In this document: positions 19,436-33,502 of the stretch, piece after piece
Position numbering within the stretch: position 1 is the first letter of the stretch
How the letters are laid out: the number at the start of each line of letters is the position of its first letter
Source of the DNA: Tritrichomonas musculus
Lineage: Eukaryota; Parabasalia; Tritrichomonadida; Tritrichomonadidae
NCBI GenBank assembly: GCA_039105265.1
Contig: JAPFFF010000002.1
Location: 7,564,001 to 7,628,000 of the forward strand
Length of the DNA stretch: 64,000 nt
Reading direction: 5' to 3'
Notes under the pieces: generated by a model
What the model was told of the DNA's origin: nothing
The model's input: only the letters and a program-made list of their open reading frames with translations
The model's database searches: none
Position numbers and translations under genes: made by a program

Positions 19436-20289
19436 TAAAAATGAAGTGTCATAAAAATAATTGTTTTCAATTCAAAGGCAGAATTTTTTTTTGACTTTAG
19501 AAAATTGAGATGAAAATAAAAAATTATTTTTCTTCATATAAATTGATATGTATTCGTGATAAATCTGACAATAATAAACAGCCCCGTAAAGGCAGATAAA
19601 TGCTCTCCAGCTTTTAATCAGTTCTATTATAATTTTTTTTTTTTTTATAATAACAGCAATGATGCATTGAATAATTTGTAAATGTTTATGTTTGAGATTT
19701 GAAATATATATAAGCATGATTATATATATATATAATATTATATTTAATGCGGGTGCTATTATCAATATGAACATGAATTTAATCAAAAATTGTATCCATT
19801 TTGCTGAAGATATCTGATTTGAAGATCAACTCAATTCTTGGGTGAAAAAAAGGAAATTAAATTGAATCTATCAAAAAGATGAATAGCAATTTTATCAAAT
19901 ATAAATAAATAAATTAGAAGATCGAATTATTGTAGGAGAAGAATGATCAAAATTTTTATGTAAACCTTTGAAAAATAATTTACTATTCAATTTAGATTAA
20001 TTTAAAATAAGCTTATTGCGAATCAAAACTTGAATTGAAATAATATTTTTAAATAATTAAATATAAAATTACTTAATAAGTGTTTTTTATAGATTAAATA
20101 ATTTCAAAAAACAATAGAATATATTTGAATAATAGACATGTTTGGTATCTTTCTCTATACTTTAATATGAAAAATCCAATTTATATTTAGTTGTTGTTAA
20201 TTTATTCCCAATATGATTCCATTTTAATTTATGACAAAAAAAAAAAAAAAATGACAGAAAAATGACTTGAATCATTGACAAAAAAATGT
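19436..20289. other. Spacer left of the giant element, with one GC-rich patch
   Basis: Mostly AT-rich. The minus-strand frame at 19472-19786 is low-complexity and not supported. A GC-rich patch at about 19578-19612 (CCCCGTAAAGGC...GCTCTCCAGC) followed by a long T-run stands out and might be a small RNA, but no family was recognised. Confidence 0.35.
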
Positions 20290-20290
20290 A

Positions 20291-20298
20291 CTTTAATT
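20291..20298. repeat. Left target-site duplication of the giant fold-back element
   Basis: CTTTAATT lies immediately outside the left end (TGGGACTATATC) and recurs at 38281-38288 immediately outside the right end. If the terminus is read as GGGAC, the repeat becomes ACTTTAATTT (10 bp). Confidence 0.7.
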
Positions 20299-21304
20299 TG
20301 GGACTATATCAAAATTTCCACTTTTTCTCTGGCCAGTATCAAAATTTTCAATTAAAAAAAAAATAAGTATCATTTTTTAATAGAAAAAAAAATTCTAGTA
20401 TCATATTTTAATAGAAAAACATTTCATGAGTATCATTTTTTTTTATCAATTTTTTTATCTTTTGCAACAAGTACACAGGAAAAATCTAAAAAAAATATAT
20501 CTCGAATCAGCTACAGGAGAACGTTCAAATGATAGTATTTTTATGCAAAAGTAAACAACTCGCTCGACATATTAAAATTTATTTCACCAAGAATCATTCG
20601 AAAAAAAGTATTTAACGCTGGTTTATTGTAGAAAAACAAGTTTAACTTAATTTTTCTCAGCAACATGAGCTCAAACCCAGTTTTTCAAATCGATGTCTAA
20701 TTACGAATAATCAATTTTTTTACGGGTCTACTTATGTACCAAGTTTTACTGCTTCAATTAATATTCTTTATCATTTTTTACATATATTCATGACTACAAA
20801 TACTATGTAATTCGCTTTCTATTTTTGAAAATTCTCACGAATATTCAAAAAATTATTCAAAAAACAGAGACAAAAATATGTTATATCTACACTATATATA
20901 GTATAACTTTAAAATATAGTAGTATTGTTTCTTTATTTTCTTTTTTATGTCTAAAAACTTAATAATTTTGCAAAATTGTAAACGAATAATAAACGTTCTT
21001 CTTTTTCATTTATTTTTCTTTTCATCAAATTATAAATTCTTTGAGCTTTTTTCTAATGGAAAATTTAACATTTTAAAAATATTTAGAAATAAATTATTGT
21101 AATTTAATGAAAATGATTAAATATTATAATCTAATGAAAATTATCCAATTAATATGATTGAATGAACTTGATTGTTTATAATAATTCGATATTTATAAAA
21201 AATGCAATTGTTTGAATGTGATTATTTAGAAGATTTAATTTGATTAGAAGAATGTGATTGATTAAAAAATTTATTTGAATCAATTATATTCAATTATCCC
21301 TAGG
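20299..21304 (+). repeat. Left outer inverted arm
   Basis: About 1 kb of unique sequence repeated in reverse at the right end, with only scattered single-base differences noted by eye (for example, ACTTATGTACC here against ACTCATGTACC in the mirror). It begins with short reiterated AGTATCATTTT motifs. No gene is present. Confidence 0.85.
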
Positions 21305-24300
21305 TAATCACTTTCATTCTTTCATTCGCTTTAATTCAATCACTTTTACTCATTCAATCACTTTCATTCATTCAATCATTTCATTCATTCAATCACTTTT
21401 ACTCATTCAATCACTTTTACTCATTCAATCACTTTCATTCATTCAATCATTTCATTCATTCAATCACTTTTACTCATTCAATCATTTCATTCATTTAATC
21501 ATTTCATTCATTCAATCATTTCATTCATTCAATCATTTCATTCATTCAATCATTTCATTCATTCAATTACTTTCATTCATTCAATTACTTTCATTCATTC
21601 AATCACTTTCATTCATTCAATCACTTTCATTCATTCAATCATTTCATTCATTCAATCATTTTCATTCATTCAATCATTTCATTCATTTAATCATTTCATT
21701 CATTCAATCATTTCATTCATTCAATCACTTTCATTCATTCAATCATTTCATTCATTCAATCATTTTCATTCATTCAATCATTTCATTCATTCAATCATTT
21801 CATTCATTCAATCACTTTCATTCATTCAATCATTTCATTCATTCAATCATTTCATTCATTCAATCATTTCATTCATTCAATTACTTTCATTCATTCAATT
21901 GCTTTCATTCATTCAATCATTTCATTCATTCAATCACTTTCATTCATTCAATTACTTTCATTCATTCAATCACTTTCATTCATTCAATCACTTTCATTCA
22001 TTCAATCATTTCATTCAATCACTTTCATTCATTCAATCATTTTCATTCATTCAACCATTTCATTCATTCAATCACTTTCATTCATTCAATCACTTTCATT
22101 CATTCAATCATTTCATTCATTCAATCATTTTCATTCATTCAATCACTTTCATTCATTCAATCACTTTCATTCATTCAATCATTTCATTCATTCAATCATT
22201 TCATTCATTCAATCACTTTCATTCATTCAATCATTTCATTCATTCAATCACTTTCATTCATTCAATCACTTTCATTCATTCAATCACTTTCATTCATTCA
22301 ATCACTTTCATTCATTCAATCACTTTCATTCATTCAATCACTTTCATTCATTCAATCACTTTCATTCATTCAATCACTTTCATTCATTCAATCACTTTCA
22401 TTCATTCAATCATTTCATTCAATCACTTTCATTCATTCAATCACTTTCATTCATTCAATCACTTTCATTTATTCAATCATTTCATTCATTCAATCATTTC
22501 ATTCATTCAATCATTTCATTCATTCAATCATTTCATTCATTCAATCATTTCATTTATTCAATCACTTTCATTTATTCAATCACTTTCATTCATTCGATCA
22601 TTTCATTCATTCAATCATTTCATTCAATCACTTTCATTCATTCAATCACTTTCATTCATTCAATCACTTTCATTCATTCAATCATTTCATTCATTCAATC
22701 ATTTCATTCATTCAATCATTTCATTCATTCAATCACTTTCATTCATTCAATCACTTTCATTCATTCAATCATTTTCATTCATTCAATTACTTTCATTCAT
22801 TCAATCATTTCATTCATCCAATCACTTTCATTCATTCAATCACTTTCATTCATTCAATCATTTCATTCATTCAATCATTTCATTCATTCAATCACTTTCA
22901 TTCATTCAATCATTTCATTCATTCAATCATTTCATTCATTCAATCACTTTCATTCATTCAATTACTTTCATTCATTCAATCATTTTCATTCATTCAATCA
23001 CTTTCATTCATTCAATCACTTTCATTCATTCAATCATTTCATTCATTCAATCACTTTCATTCATTCAATCATTTCATTCATTCAATTGCTTTCATTCATT
23101 CAATCATTTCATTCATTCAATCATTTCATTCATTCAATCATTTCATTCATTCAATCATTTCATTCATTCAATCATTTCATTCATTCAATCATTTCATTCA
23201 ATCACTTTCATTCATTCAATCACTTTCATTGATTCAATCATTTCATTCATTCAATCATTTCATTCAATCACTTTCATTCATTCAATCACTTTCATTCATT
23301 CAATCACTTTCATTCATTCAATCATTTCATTCATTCAATCATTTCATTCATTCAATCATTTCATTCATTCAATCATTTCATTCATTCAATCATTTCATTT
23401 ATTCAATCACTTTCATTCATTCAATCACTTTCATTCATTCAATCACTTTCATTCATTCAATCATTTCATTCATTCAATCATTTCATTCATTCAATCATTT
23501 CATTCATTCAATTACTTTCATTCATTCAATTACTTTCATTCATTCAATTACTTTTACTCATTCAATTAATTTCATTCATTCAATCACTTTCATTCATTCA
23601 ATCATTTCATTCATTCAATTGCTTTTACTCATTCAATTAATTTCATTCATTCAATCATTTCATTCATTCAATCATTTCATTAATTAAATTACTTTCATTC
23701 ATTCAATCATTTCATTCATTCAATAATTTCATTCATTCAATCACTTTCATTCATTCAATTACTTTTACTCATTCAATTAATTTCATTAATTAAATCATTT
23801 CATTCATTCAATTACTTTTATTAATTCAATTAATTTCATTAATTCAATCATTTCATTCATTCAATTACTTTTACTCATTCAATCACTTTCATTCATTCAA
23901 TCACTTTCATTCATTCAATCACTTTCATTCATTCAATCACTTTTACTCATTCAATTAATTTCATTAATTCAATCACTTTCATTCATTCAATCACTTTCAT
24001 TCATTCAATCACTTTTACTCATTCAATCACTTTCATTCATTCAATCACTTTCATTCGTTCAATCACTTTTACTCATTCAATCACTTTCATTCATTCAATC
24101 ATTTCATTCATTCAATCACTTTCATTCATTCAATTACTTTTACTCATTCAATTAATTTCATTCATTCAATCACTTTCATTAGTTCAATCACTTTTACTCA
24201 TTCAATTAATTTCATTCATTCAATCACTTTCATTCATTCAATCACTTTCATTAGTTCAATTACTTTTACTCATTCAATTAATTTCATTCATTCAATTACT

Positions 24301-27300
24301 TTCATTCATTCAATCACTTTCATTCATTCAATCACTTTCATTCATTCAATCACTTTCATTCATTCAATCACTTTCATTCATTCAATCATTTCATTCATTC
24401 AATTGCTTTTACTCATTCAATTAATTTCATTAATTCAATCATTTCATTCATTCAATTGCTTTTACTCATTCAATTAATTTCATTCATTCAATCATTTCAT
24501 TCATTCAATCACTTTCATTCGTTCAATCACTTTCATTAGTTCAATCACTTTTACTCATTCAATCACTTTCATTCATTCAATCATTTCATTCATTCAATTG
24601 CTTTTACTCATTCAATTAATTTCATTCATTCAATCATTTCATTCATTCAATCATTTCATTAATTAAATTACTTTCATTCATTCAATCATTTCATTCATTC
24701 AATAATTTCATTCATTCAATCACTTTCATTCATTCAATCACTTTCATTCATTCAATTACTTTTTCTCATTCAATTAATTTCATTAATTTAATCATTTCAT
24801 TCATTCAATTACTTTTATTAATTCAATTAATTTCATTAATTCAATCATTTCATTCATTCAATTACTTTTACTCATTCAATCATTTCATTCATTCAATCAC
24901 TTTTACTCATTTAATCATTTCATTCATTCAATCACTTTCATTCATTCAATCACTTTCATTCATTCAATCACTTTCATTCATTCAATCATTTCATTCATTC
25001 AATCATTTCATTCATTCAATCATTTCATTCATTCAATCATTTCATTCATTCAATCATTTCATTCATTCAATCATTTCATTCAATCATTTCATTCATTCAA
25101 TCACTTTCATTCATTCAATCACTTTCATTCATTCAATCACTTTCATTCATTCAATCACTTTCATTCATTCAATCATTTCATTCATTCAATTACTTTCATT
25201 CATTCAATCATTTCATTCATTCAATCACTTTCATTCATTCAATTACTTTTACTCATTCAATTAATTTCATTCATTCAATCATTTCATTCATTCAATCACT
25301 TTCATTCATTCAATTACTTTTACTCATTCAATTAATTTCATTCATTAAATCATTTCATTCATTCAATCATTTCATTCATTCAATCATTTCATTCAATCAT
25401 TTCATTCATTCAATCACTTTCATTCATTCAATCACTTTCATTCATTCAATCATTTCATTCATTCAATTACTTTCATTCATTCAATTACTTTCATTCATTC
25501 AATTACTTTCATTCATTAAATCATTTCATTCATTCAATCACTTTCATTCATTCAATTACTTTTACTCATTCAATTAATTTCATTAATTTAATCATTTCAT
25601 TCATTCAATTACTTTCATTCATTCAATCATTTCATTCATTCAATCACTTTCATTCATTCAATTACTTTTACTCATTCAATTAATTTCATTAATTCAATCA
25701 TTTCATTCATTCAATTACTTTCATTCATTCAATCATTTCATTCATTCAATCACTTTCATTCATTCAATTACTTTTACTCATTCAATTAATTTCATTAATT
25801 CAATCATTTCATTCATTCAATTACTTTCATTCATTCAATCACTTTCATTCATTCAATTACTTTTACTCATTCAATTAATTTCATTCATTCAATTACTTTC
25901 ATTCATTCAATTACTTTCATTCATTCAATTACTTTCATTCATTCAATCACTTTCATTCATTCAATTACTTTCATTCATTCAATCATTTCATTCATTCAAT
26001 CACTTTCATTCATTCAATCATTTCATTCATTCAATCACTTTCATTCATTCAATTACTTTCATTCATTCAATCACTTTCATTCATTCAATTACTTTCATTC
26101 ATTCAATCATTTCATTCATTCAATCACTTTCATTCATTCAATCATTTCATTCATTCAATCACTTTCATTCATTCAATTACTTTTACTCATTCAATTAATT
26201 TCATTAATTCAATCACTTTCATTAATTCAATCACTTTCATTCATTCAATTATTTTCATTCATTCAATCACTTTAATTCATTCAATTACTTTTACTCATTC
26301 AATTAATTTCATTAATTCAATCATTTCATTCATTCAATTACTTTCATTCATTCAATCATTTCATTCATTCAATTACTTTCATTCATTCAATTACTTTCAT
26401 TCATTCAATCATTTCATTCATTCAATCACTTTCATTCATTCAATTACTTTTACTCATTCAATTAATTTCATTAATTCAATCATTTCATTCATTCAATTAC
26501 TTTCATTCATTCAATCACTTTCATTCATTCAATTACTTTTACTCATTCAATTAATTTCATTCATTCAATCATTTCATTCATTCAATTACTTTCATTCATT
26601 CAATCATTTCATTCATTCAATCATTTCATTCATTCAATCACTTTCATTCATTCAATCATTTCATTCATTCAATCATTTCATTCATTCAATCACTTTCATT
26701 CATTCAATTACTTTCATTCATTCAATCATTTCATTCATTCAATCATTTCATTCATTCAATCACTTTCATTCATTCAATCACTTTAATTCATTCAATTACT
26801 TTCATTCATTAAATCATTTCATTCATTAAATCACTTTCATTCATTCAATTACTTTCATTCATTCAATCATTTCATTCATTCAATCATTTCATTCATTCAA
26901 TAACTTTCATTCATTCAATTACTTTTACTCATTCAATTAATTTCATTAATTCAATCACTTTCATTCATTAAATCATTTCATTCATTCAATCACTTTCATT
27001 CATTCAATCACTTTCATTCATTCAATCATTTCATTCATTCAATCACTTTCATTCATTCTATCACTTTCATTCATTCAATCACTTTCATTCATTCAATTAC
27101 TTTTACTCATTCAATTAATTTCATTAATTCAATCATTTCATTCATTCAATCACTTTCATTCATTCAATTACTTTTACTCATTCAATTAATTTCATTCATT
27201 CAATCATTTCATTCATTCAATTACTTTTACTCATTCAATCATTTCATTCATTCAATCATTTCATTCATTCAATTACTTTCATTCATTCAATCATTTCATT

Positions 27301-30300
27301 CATTCAATCATTTCATTCATTCAATCACTTTCATTCATTCAATCATTTCATTCATTCAATCATTTCATTCATTCAATCATTTCATTCATTCAATTACTTT
27401 TACTAATTCAATTAATTTCATTAATTCAATCATTTCATTCATTCAATCATTTCATTCATTCAATTACTTTCATTCATTCAATTACTTTCATTCATTCAAT
27501 CACTTTTACTCATTCAATCACTTTCATTCGTTCAATCATTTCATTCATTCAATCACTTTCATTCATTCAATTACTTTTACTAATTCAATTAATTTCATTA
27601 ATTCAATCATTTCATTCATTCAATTACTTTTACTAATTCAATTAATTTCATTAATTCAATCATTTCATTCATTCAATTACTTTTACTCATTCAATCACTT
27701 TCATTCATTCAATCACTTTCATTCATTAAATCATTTCATTCATTCAATCACTTTCATTCATTCAATTACTTTTACTCATTCAATTAATTTCATTAATTCA
27801 ATCATTTCATTCATTCAATCCCTTTCATTCATTCAATCACTTTCATTCATTCAATTGCTTTTACTCATTCAATTAATTTCATTCATTCAATCATTTCATT
27901 CATTCAATTACTTTTACTAATTCAATTAATTTCATTAATTCAATCATTTCATTCATTCAATTGCTTTTACTCATTCAATTAATTTCATTCATTCAATCAT
28001 TTCATTCATTCAATAATTTCATTCATTCAATCACTTTCATTCATTCAATTACTTTTACTCATTCAATTAATTTCATTAATTAAATCATTTCATTCATTCA
28101 ATTACTTTTATTAATTCAATTAATTTCATTAATTCAATCATTTCATTCATTCAATTACTTTTACTCATTCAATCACTTTCATTCATTCAATCACTTTCAT
28201 TCATTCAATCACTTTCATTCATTCAATCACTTTCATTCATTCAATCACTTTCATTCATTCAATCACTTTCATTCATTCAATCACTTTTACTCATTCAATC
28301 ACTTTCATTCATTCAATCACTTTCATTCGTTCAATCACTTTTACTCATTCAATCACTTTCATTCATTCAATCATTTCATTCATTCAATCACTTTCATTCA
28401 TTCAATTACTTTTACTCATTCAATTAATTTCATTCATTCAATCACTTTCATTAGTTCAATCACTTTTACTCATTCAATTAATTTCATTCATTCAATCACT
28501 TTCATTCATTCAATCACTTTCATTAGTTCAATTACTTTTACTCATTCAATTAATTTCATTCATTCAATCACTTTCATTCATTCAATCACTTTCATTCATT
28601 CAATCACTTTCATTCATTCAATCACTTTCATTCATTCAATCACTTTTACTCATTCAATCACTTTCATTCATTCAATCACTTTCATTCGTTCAATCACTTT
28701 TACTCATTCAATCACTTTCATTCATTCAATCATTTCATTCATTCAATCATTTTCATTCATTCAATTACTTTCATTCGTTCAATCATTTCATTCATTCAAT
28801 CACTTTCATTAGTTCAATCACTTTTACTCATTCAATCACTTTCATTCGTTCAATCACTTTCATTAGTTCAATCACTTTTACTCATTCAATCACTTTCATT
28901 CATTCAATCATTTCATTCATTCAATCACTTTCATTCGTTCAATCACTTTTACTCATTCAATCACTTTCATTCATTCAATCATTTCATTCATTCAATCATT
29001 TTCATTCATTCAATTACTTTCATTCGTTCAATCATTTCATTCATTCAATCACTTTCATTAGTTCAATCACTTTTACTCATTCAATCACTTTCATTCGTTC
29101 AATCACTTTCATTAGTTCAATCACTTTTACTCATTCAATCACTTTCATTCATTCAATCATTTCATTCATTCAATCACTTTCATTCATTCAATTACTTTTA
29201 CTCATTCAATTAATTTCATTCATTCAATCATTTCATTCATTCAATTACTTTCATTCATTCAATCATTTCATTCATTCAATCATTTCATTCATTCAATCAC
29301 TTTCATTCATTCAATCACTTTTACTCATTCAATTAATTTCATTAATTCAATCATTTCATTCATTCAATTACTTTCATTCATTCAATCATTTCATTCATTC
29401 AATCACTTTCATTCATTCAATCACTTTCATTCATTCAATTACTTTCATTCATTCAATCATTTCATTCATTCAATCACTTTCATTCGTTCAATCACTTTTA
29501 CTCATTCAATCACTTTCATTCGTTCAATCACTTTCATTAGTTCAATCACTTTTACTCATTCAATCACTTTCATTCATTCAATCACTTTCATTCGTTCAAT
29601 CACTTTTACTCATTTAATCATTTCATTCATTCAATCACTTTCATTCGTTCAATCACTTTTACTCATTCAATCATTTCATTCATTCAATCACTTTCATTAG
29701 TTCAATCACTTTTACTCATTCAATCATTTCATTCATTCAATCACTTTCATTCGTTCAATCACTTTTACTCATTTAATCATTTCATTCATTCAATCACTTT
29801 CATTCATTCAATCACTTTCATTCATTCAATCACTTTCATTCATTCAATCATTTCATTCATTCAATCATTTCATTCATTCAATCATTTCATTCATTCAATC
29901 ATTTCATTCATTCAATCACTTTCATTCATTCAATCACTTTCATTCATTCAATCACTTTCATTCATTCAATCATTTCATTCATTCAATCATTTCATTCATT
30001 CAATCATTTCATTCATTCAATCACTTTTACTCATTTAATCATTTCATTCATTCAATCACTTTCATTCATTCAATCACTTTCATTCATTCAATCACTTTCA
30101 TTCATTCAATCATTTCATTCATTCAATCATTTCATTCATTCAATCATTTCATTCATTCAATCATTTCATTCATTCAATCATTTCATTCATTCAATCACTT
30201 TCATTCATTCAATCACTTTCATTAATTCAATCATTTCATTCATTCAATCACTTTCATTCATTCAATCACTTTCATTCATTCAATCACTTTCATTCATTCA

Positions 30301-30445
30301 ATCATTTCATTCATTCAATCATTTTATTCATTCAATCATTTCATTCATTCAATCATTTCATTCATTCAATCACTTTCATTCATTCAATCACTTTCATTCA
30401 TTCAATCATTTTAATTCTTTCTTTCGTTTTAATTCATTCAATATC
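21305..30445 (+). repeat. Left satellite array, 17/18-bp units (TTCATTCATTCAATCAYT)
   Basis: About 9.1 kb of tandem units, chiefly TTCATTCATTCAATCACT (18 bp) and TTCATTCATTCAATCAT (17 bp). Variant blocks contain TTTTACTCATTCAATTAA and TTTCATTAATTCAATC. From about 23.6 kb onward the variants alternate in higher-order blocks, and some blocks recur at a distance (for instance near 23.6-24.3 kb and 28.0-28.6 kb), indicating segmental duplication within the array. Long plus-strand frames here (HSFNHF repeats) are a by-product of the repeat and not genes. Confidence 0.95.
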
Positions 30446-30610
30446 TTTAAGATGGTTCTCCATAACCGTTATTTTTAGAATGCATCAATCTCAACGAATG
30501 CTAAATCTCAGAGAACCAAACTCAATACATAAAGCATACTTTTATATATATTTTTTTAAAAGTTCGCAGACATAAAAAATCTAATATTAATTTTTTGATG
30601 AATACTGCGG

Positions 30611-31144
30611 TTTTGGAAATAGATTAGAATTTTTTGGAAATAAAATAGCATGATTTAAATGTGTTTATAAAACCGCTAAAAATTTCTTCGAAATAAAATA
30701 GTGAATGATTATTTTCCATTCAATTTGCATTTTTTTTTTTATGTTGAGGAAAAATAAAAAATCTTAACAATTCTTTTACCAATTTATTGTGTTTTAAAAC
30801 ACTATAAAATTTCTTTAATCTATCTCTTAAGACTGTTTTTAAGGTACAAATCTCATACGTTAAACAACCGCAATTTTTTTTGACATTTATTTAATTTTTC
30901 GACATGTTATATAAAAAATTAATAAAAAAAATTTTAATTGAATTATATAAAAAATAAAGTTCAGAAATCAAAATTTGACACCAATTGAAATTTAAACTTT
31001 TTCTGTGAGGGTGCTTTTCTTAAAATTTTAACGTGCCTTTTTTCAATTTTTAACGTATGAGATTTGTACCTTAAGTATGATTAAATTGAATAGAAAATGT
31101 TCGTCCCTATTTTGGTTCCAAAAAATTCTAATCTATTTCCAAAA
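30611..31144. mobile_element. Inverted-repeat element in the core
   Basis: A perfect 29-bp inverted repeat (starting TTTTGGAAATAGATTAG) spans 30611-30639 and 31116-31144. Similarity continues inward in degraded form (ATTTTCCATTCAATTT against its mirror near 31084). A separate TTAA-flanked element lies in its middle. No clear target duplication is seen. Confidence 0.5.
30843..31070. mobile_element. 228-bp TTAA-flanked MITE
   Basis: The perfect 22-bp terminal inverted repeats start GGTACAAATCTCATACG (30843-30864, mirrored at 31049-31070), with TTAA on both sides (30839-30842 and 31071-31074). This fits a piggyBac-type MITE with ends different from the element at 955-2862. It inserted into the older inverted-repeat element around it. 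Confidence 0.65.
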
Positions 31145-32071
31145 CAGCTGTACTCAATTTAAAAAACAGCGAGCTTTATAAAGTAATAATAATATTAAAA
31201 TAAGAGGATTTATGGAATGTACTCATGAAAAAGTTATTAAGGGCGTACATTCCAAAAATGCTGTAAACTTTTCAGCATTGAATAAACTCATAGAATATAT
31301 CTTTCAATACTTCCAAATTATGAAAAAGTTTAGGTCAAAAATTTATAATTAAAAATTTTCAAAAAACATTTCGATCGAAAACAGTATTTTCTAGTATAGG
31401 GTTCACATATGAAATTCGTTAAAAGTGGTTTAAGTTGGTATTGGTTAATGCTGTAATAAATTTATTCATTAATGTATTTGTTAATGTATAATCGTAAATG
31501 TATTCGTAAAGGTCCACTTATTACAGTTTATAAATCTTTTCTAAAATTGCAAATGTATTCTTTAATGCATGATTGTTATTGTTAATATAAATGTATTCGA
31601 TAATGTACTCACTAATTTATTCGTTAATATTATTGTTTTTAATGCATTTCATAGTTTTCGATATGTCGAGTATTATCCAAAAATATATGTGTATGATCTG
31701 TGTTCTGTGTCAATATATTACTTAACACGAACTTGTTATGTATTTACAATTAATGTATTTGATAGGGTACTCGATGTGATGTATCTGTAAAAGATATATG
31801 TAAGTAATGTATTCGATAATAGTAATGTTTAATGAAAAATACCATTTTATCGTTGAGGTTACTAAACAGGATAGATATCGAGGTAGATCTAACCTTTTCA
31901 CGTGTCGATTTAGTACTTCAAGAAATTGTGCTAGGTACTAAATGATTTCGTATTTTGATCGTAATATCTAGATTTATATGTATCACTCTTTTCTGGTTCG
32001 ATATTCTTTCGTGGTACTGTTCAAGATATATTACAGAGCTTACCATTGCGTTTCGTGAATCGTTTATTCTT

Positions 32072-32302
32072 TTAGGGTAAATCTTCATTTAAGGATCTAG
32101 CATTGAATTTACTAGCATTAAGATTAAGACATAACTGAGTATTAAAGGTTTTATGGTCGCATTTAGCAGTTAACTCCGTAATCGCTCTTTTCAGTAATGG
32201 TAAATCATCTATAGTATACAACTCTTCTAGACTTGGCTCTGTTGTATTCTTGTTCTTACTATTCGTAGAAGGTATTTCTCTGAAACTCATTTCTGTAGTC
32301 AT
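32072..32302 (-). CDS. Short open frame of unknown origin in the core
   Basis: 76 residues from an ATG at 32302, hydrophilic, with a well-mixed composition (ELYTIDDLPLLKRAITELTA in the middle). The local DNA is distinctly less AT-rich than the rest of the core. No family recognised. It could be a short cargo gene or a remnant of a longer one; no RBS-like or initiator signal helps decide. Confidence 0.35.
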   Translation of the reverse strand: MTTEMSFREIPSTNSKNKNTTEPSLEELYTIDDLPLLKRAITELTAKCDHKTFNTQLCLNLNASKFNARSLNEDLP

Positions 32303-33231
32303 ATTTTATTTATGAATATTGGATTAAAAAATCTTTTAAATTCGTGTTTGGGGTTATTTATAGAGATATCGTAAACAGGATTTCAGTGTAGTTTTATCGG
32401 TTACTAGAACTTTACTGAGGAACCATCTCATGTATATCATTAACTCACTAAAGTTCGATCTATGGTTTAGAAACTCGTTGGAAAGCTATATATATGGAAG
32501 GTCCATAAGTGTTCTCGGATGTCTTAGAAGGTTTTAAAAGCGTGCAGAGTGAGTATACGTCGCATCCCTTAATCTTACTACTCATGCTGAAAATGAAAGA
32601 ATTGAATTCCATTCACTCGAGCACGTTATATATCTGCAACACTTGCTATAAGCAAAGGAAAAATTATTGATATTCTGGATCATATTTTTCATTATCAAAA
32701 CTGATAAACCCCAGTAGTTCTAGATGATGAAATCACCAAACCCTGAAATTTTTGTTTTGATCTCTTCATAAATTGGACGAAATGTTTTTTTCGAAAGTAA
32801 AATCATTAAATATTTTAACATTAAATTATTTTCAAGTCTTTTGATGTTACATTTATCTTTACAATGGCGTTTTTTGCTGATTTTTTGGTTATATAAAATG
32901 ATTTACATAATGAGCACATAAAAATTAGAAACAAATCATGTGCATTGTATTTGGTAATTATTTTAACAAAGCTAAAAGTAACATCAAATTGATTTATAAA
33001 CCAGTCACTCATATTAATTGAAATTTAAAAAAATATCAGAATAAAAAATAAACTATTGAATTTTCAAAGCTATAAAAAAATTCTGAGCTTTGAAACTTTT
33101 TGTATATACACTCAGTTTTGATAAAGTAAAACATAGGTGGTTTATGTGTCAAAAAAAATAAAAATTCGTGAGATTGATATATATTTTTCTTATAAGAATA
33201 TTCTATAAATTTATACAAATTAAAAGAATAT

Positions 33232-33383
33232 TCATTCGTTAGCGGTCTAGAAATTAAAAATGCATAAAATTGAATACATTTTAGCTGAAAAAGTTTAGCA
33301 AAAATCCTTTAATAAAAAAAAATTTCTGAACTTATTAAAAAAATTGTGAGAAAATTGATTTCTCGGCCGCTAACGAACGAATC
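33232..33383. mobile_element. Small fold-back element (about 150 bp)
   Basis: An inverted repeat with core TTCGTTAGCGG (about 33234-33246) is mirrored as CCGCTAACGAA near 33368-33378. Weaker pairing extends inward (GAAAT/ATTTC). It is probably a MITE that inserted in the core. The boundaries are approximate. Confidence 0.45.
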
Positions 33384-33502
33384 GTTTTCTAATCTAAATA
33401 AATTATGTTTAAATAGTTTATATGAGATAAATTTCTAATTTAATATCATTTTATTTAACATGAAAAAATTGAGAAGAGTAAACCACCTATAAGCAAAACG
33501 TA

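Noticed and set aside
19472-19786. 104-codon minus-strand frame
   Set aside because: Isoleucine/tyrosine/lysine-rich low-complexity sequence spanning T-runs; no family resemblance.
21899-23687. Long plus-strand frames of 556 and 152 codons (HSFNHF repeats)
   Set aside because: They are the translation of the 17/18-bp satellite. Similar repeat peptides appear wherever no variant introduces a stop.
21305-30445. Satellite as a CRISPR array or telomere
   Set aside because: Units are contiguous without unique spacers, the host is eukaryotic, and the motif is not a telomere repeat.
33036-33218. 60-codon minus-strand frame in the core of the giant element
   Set aside because: AT-rich, phenylalanine/tyrosine/lysine-rich, no known motif, and it overlaps inverted-repeat sequence.
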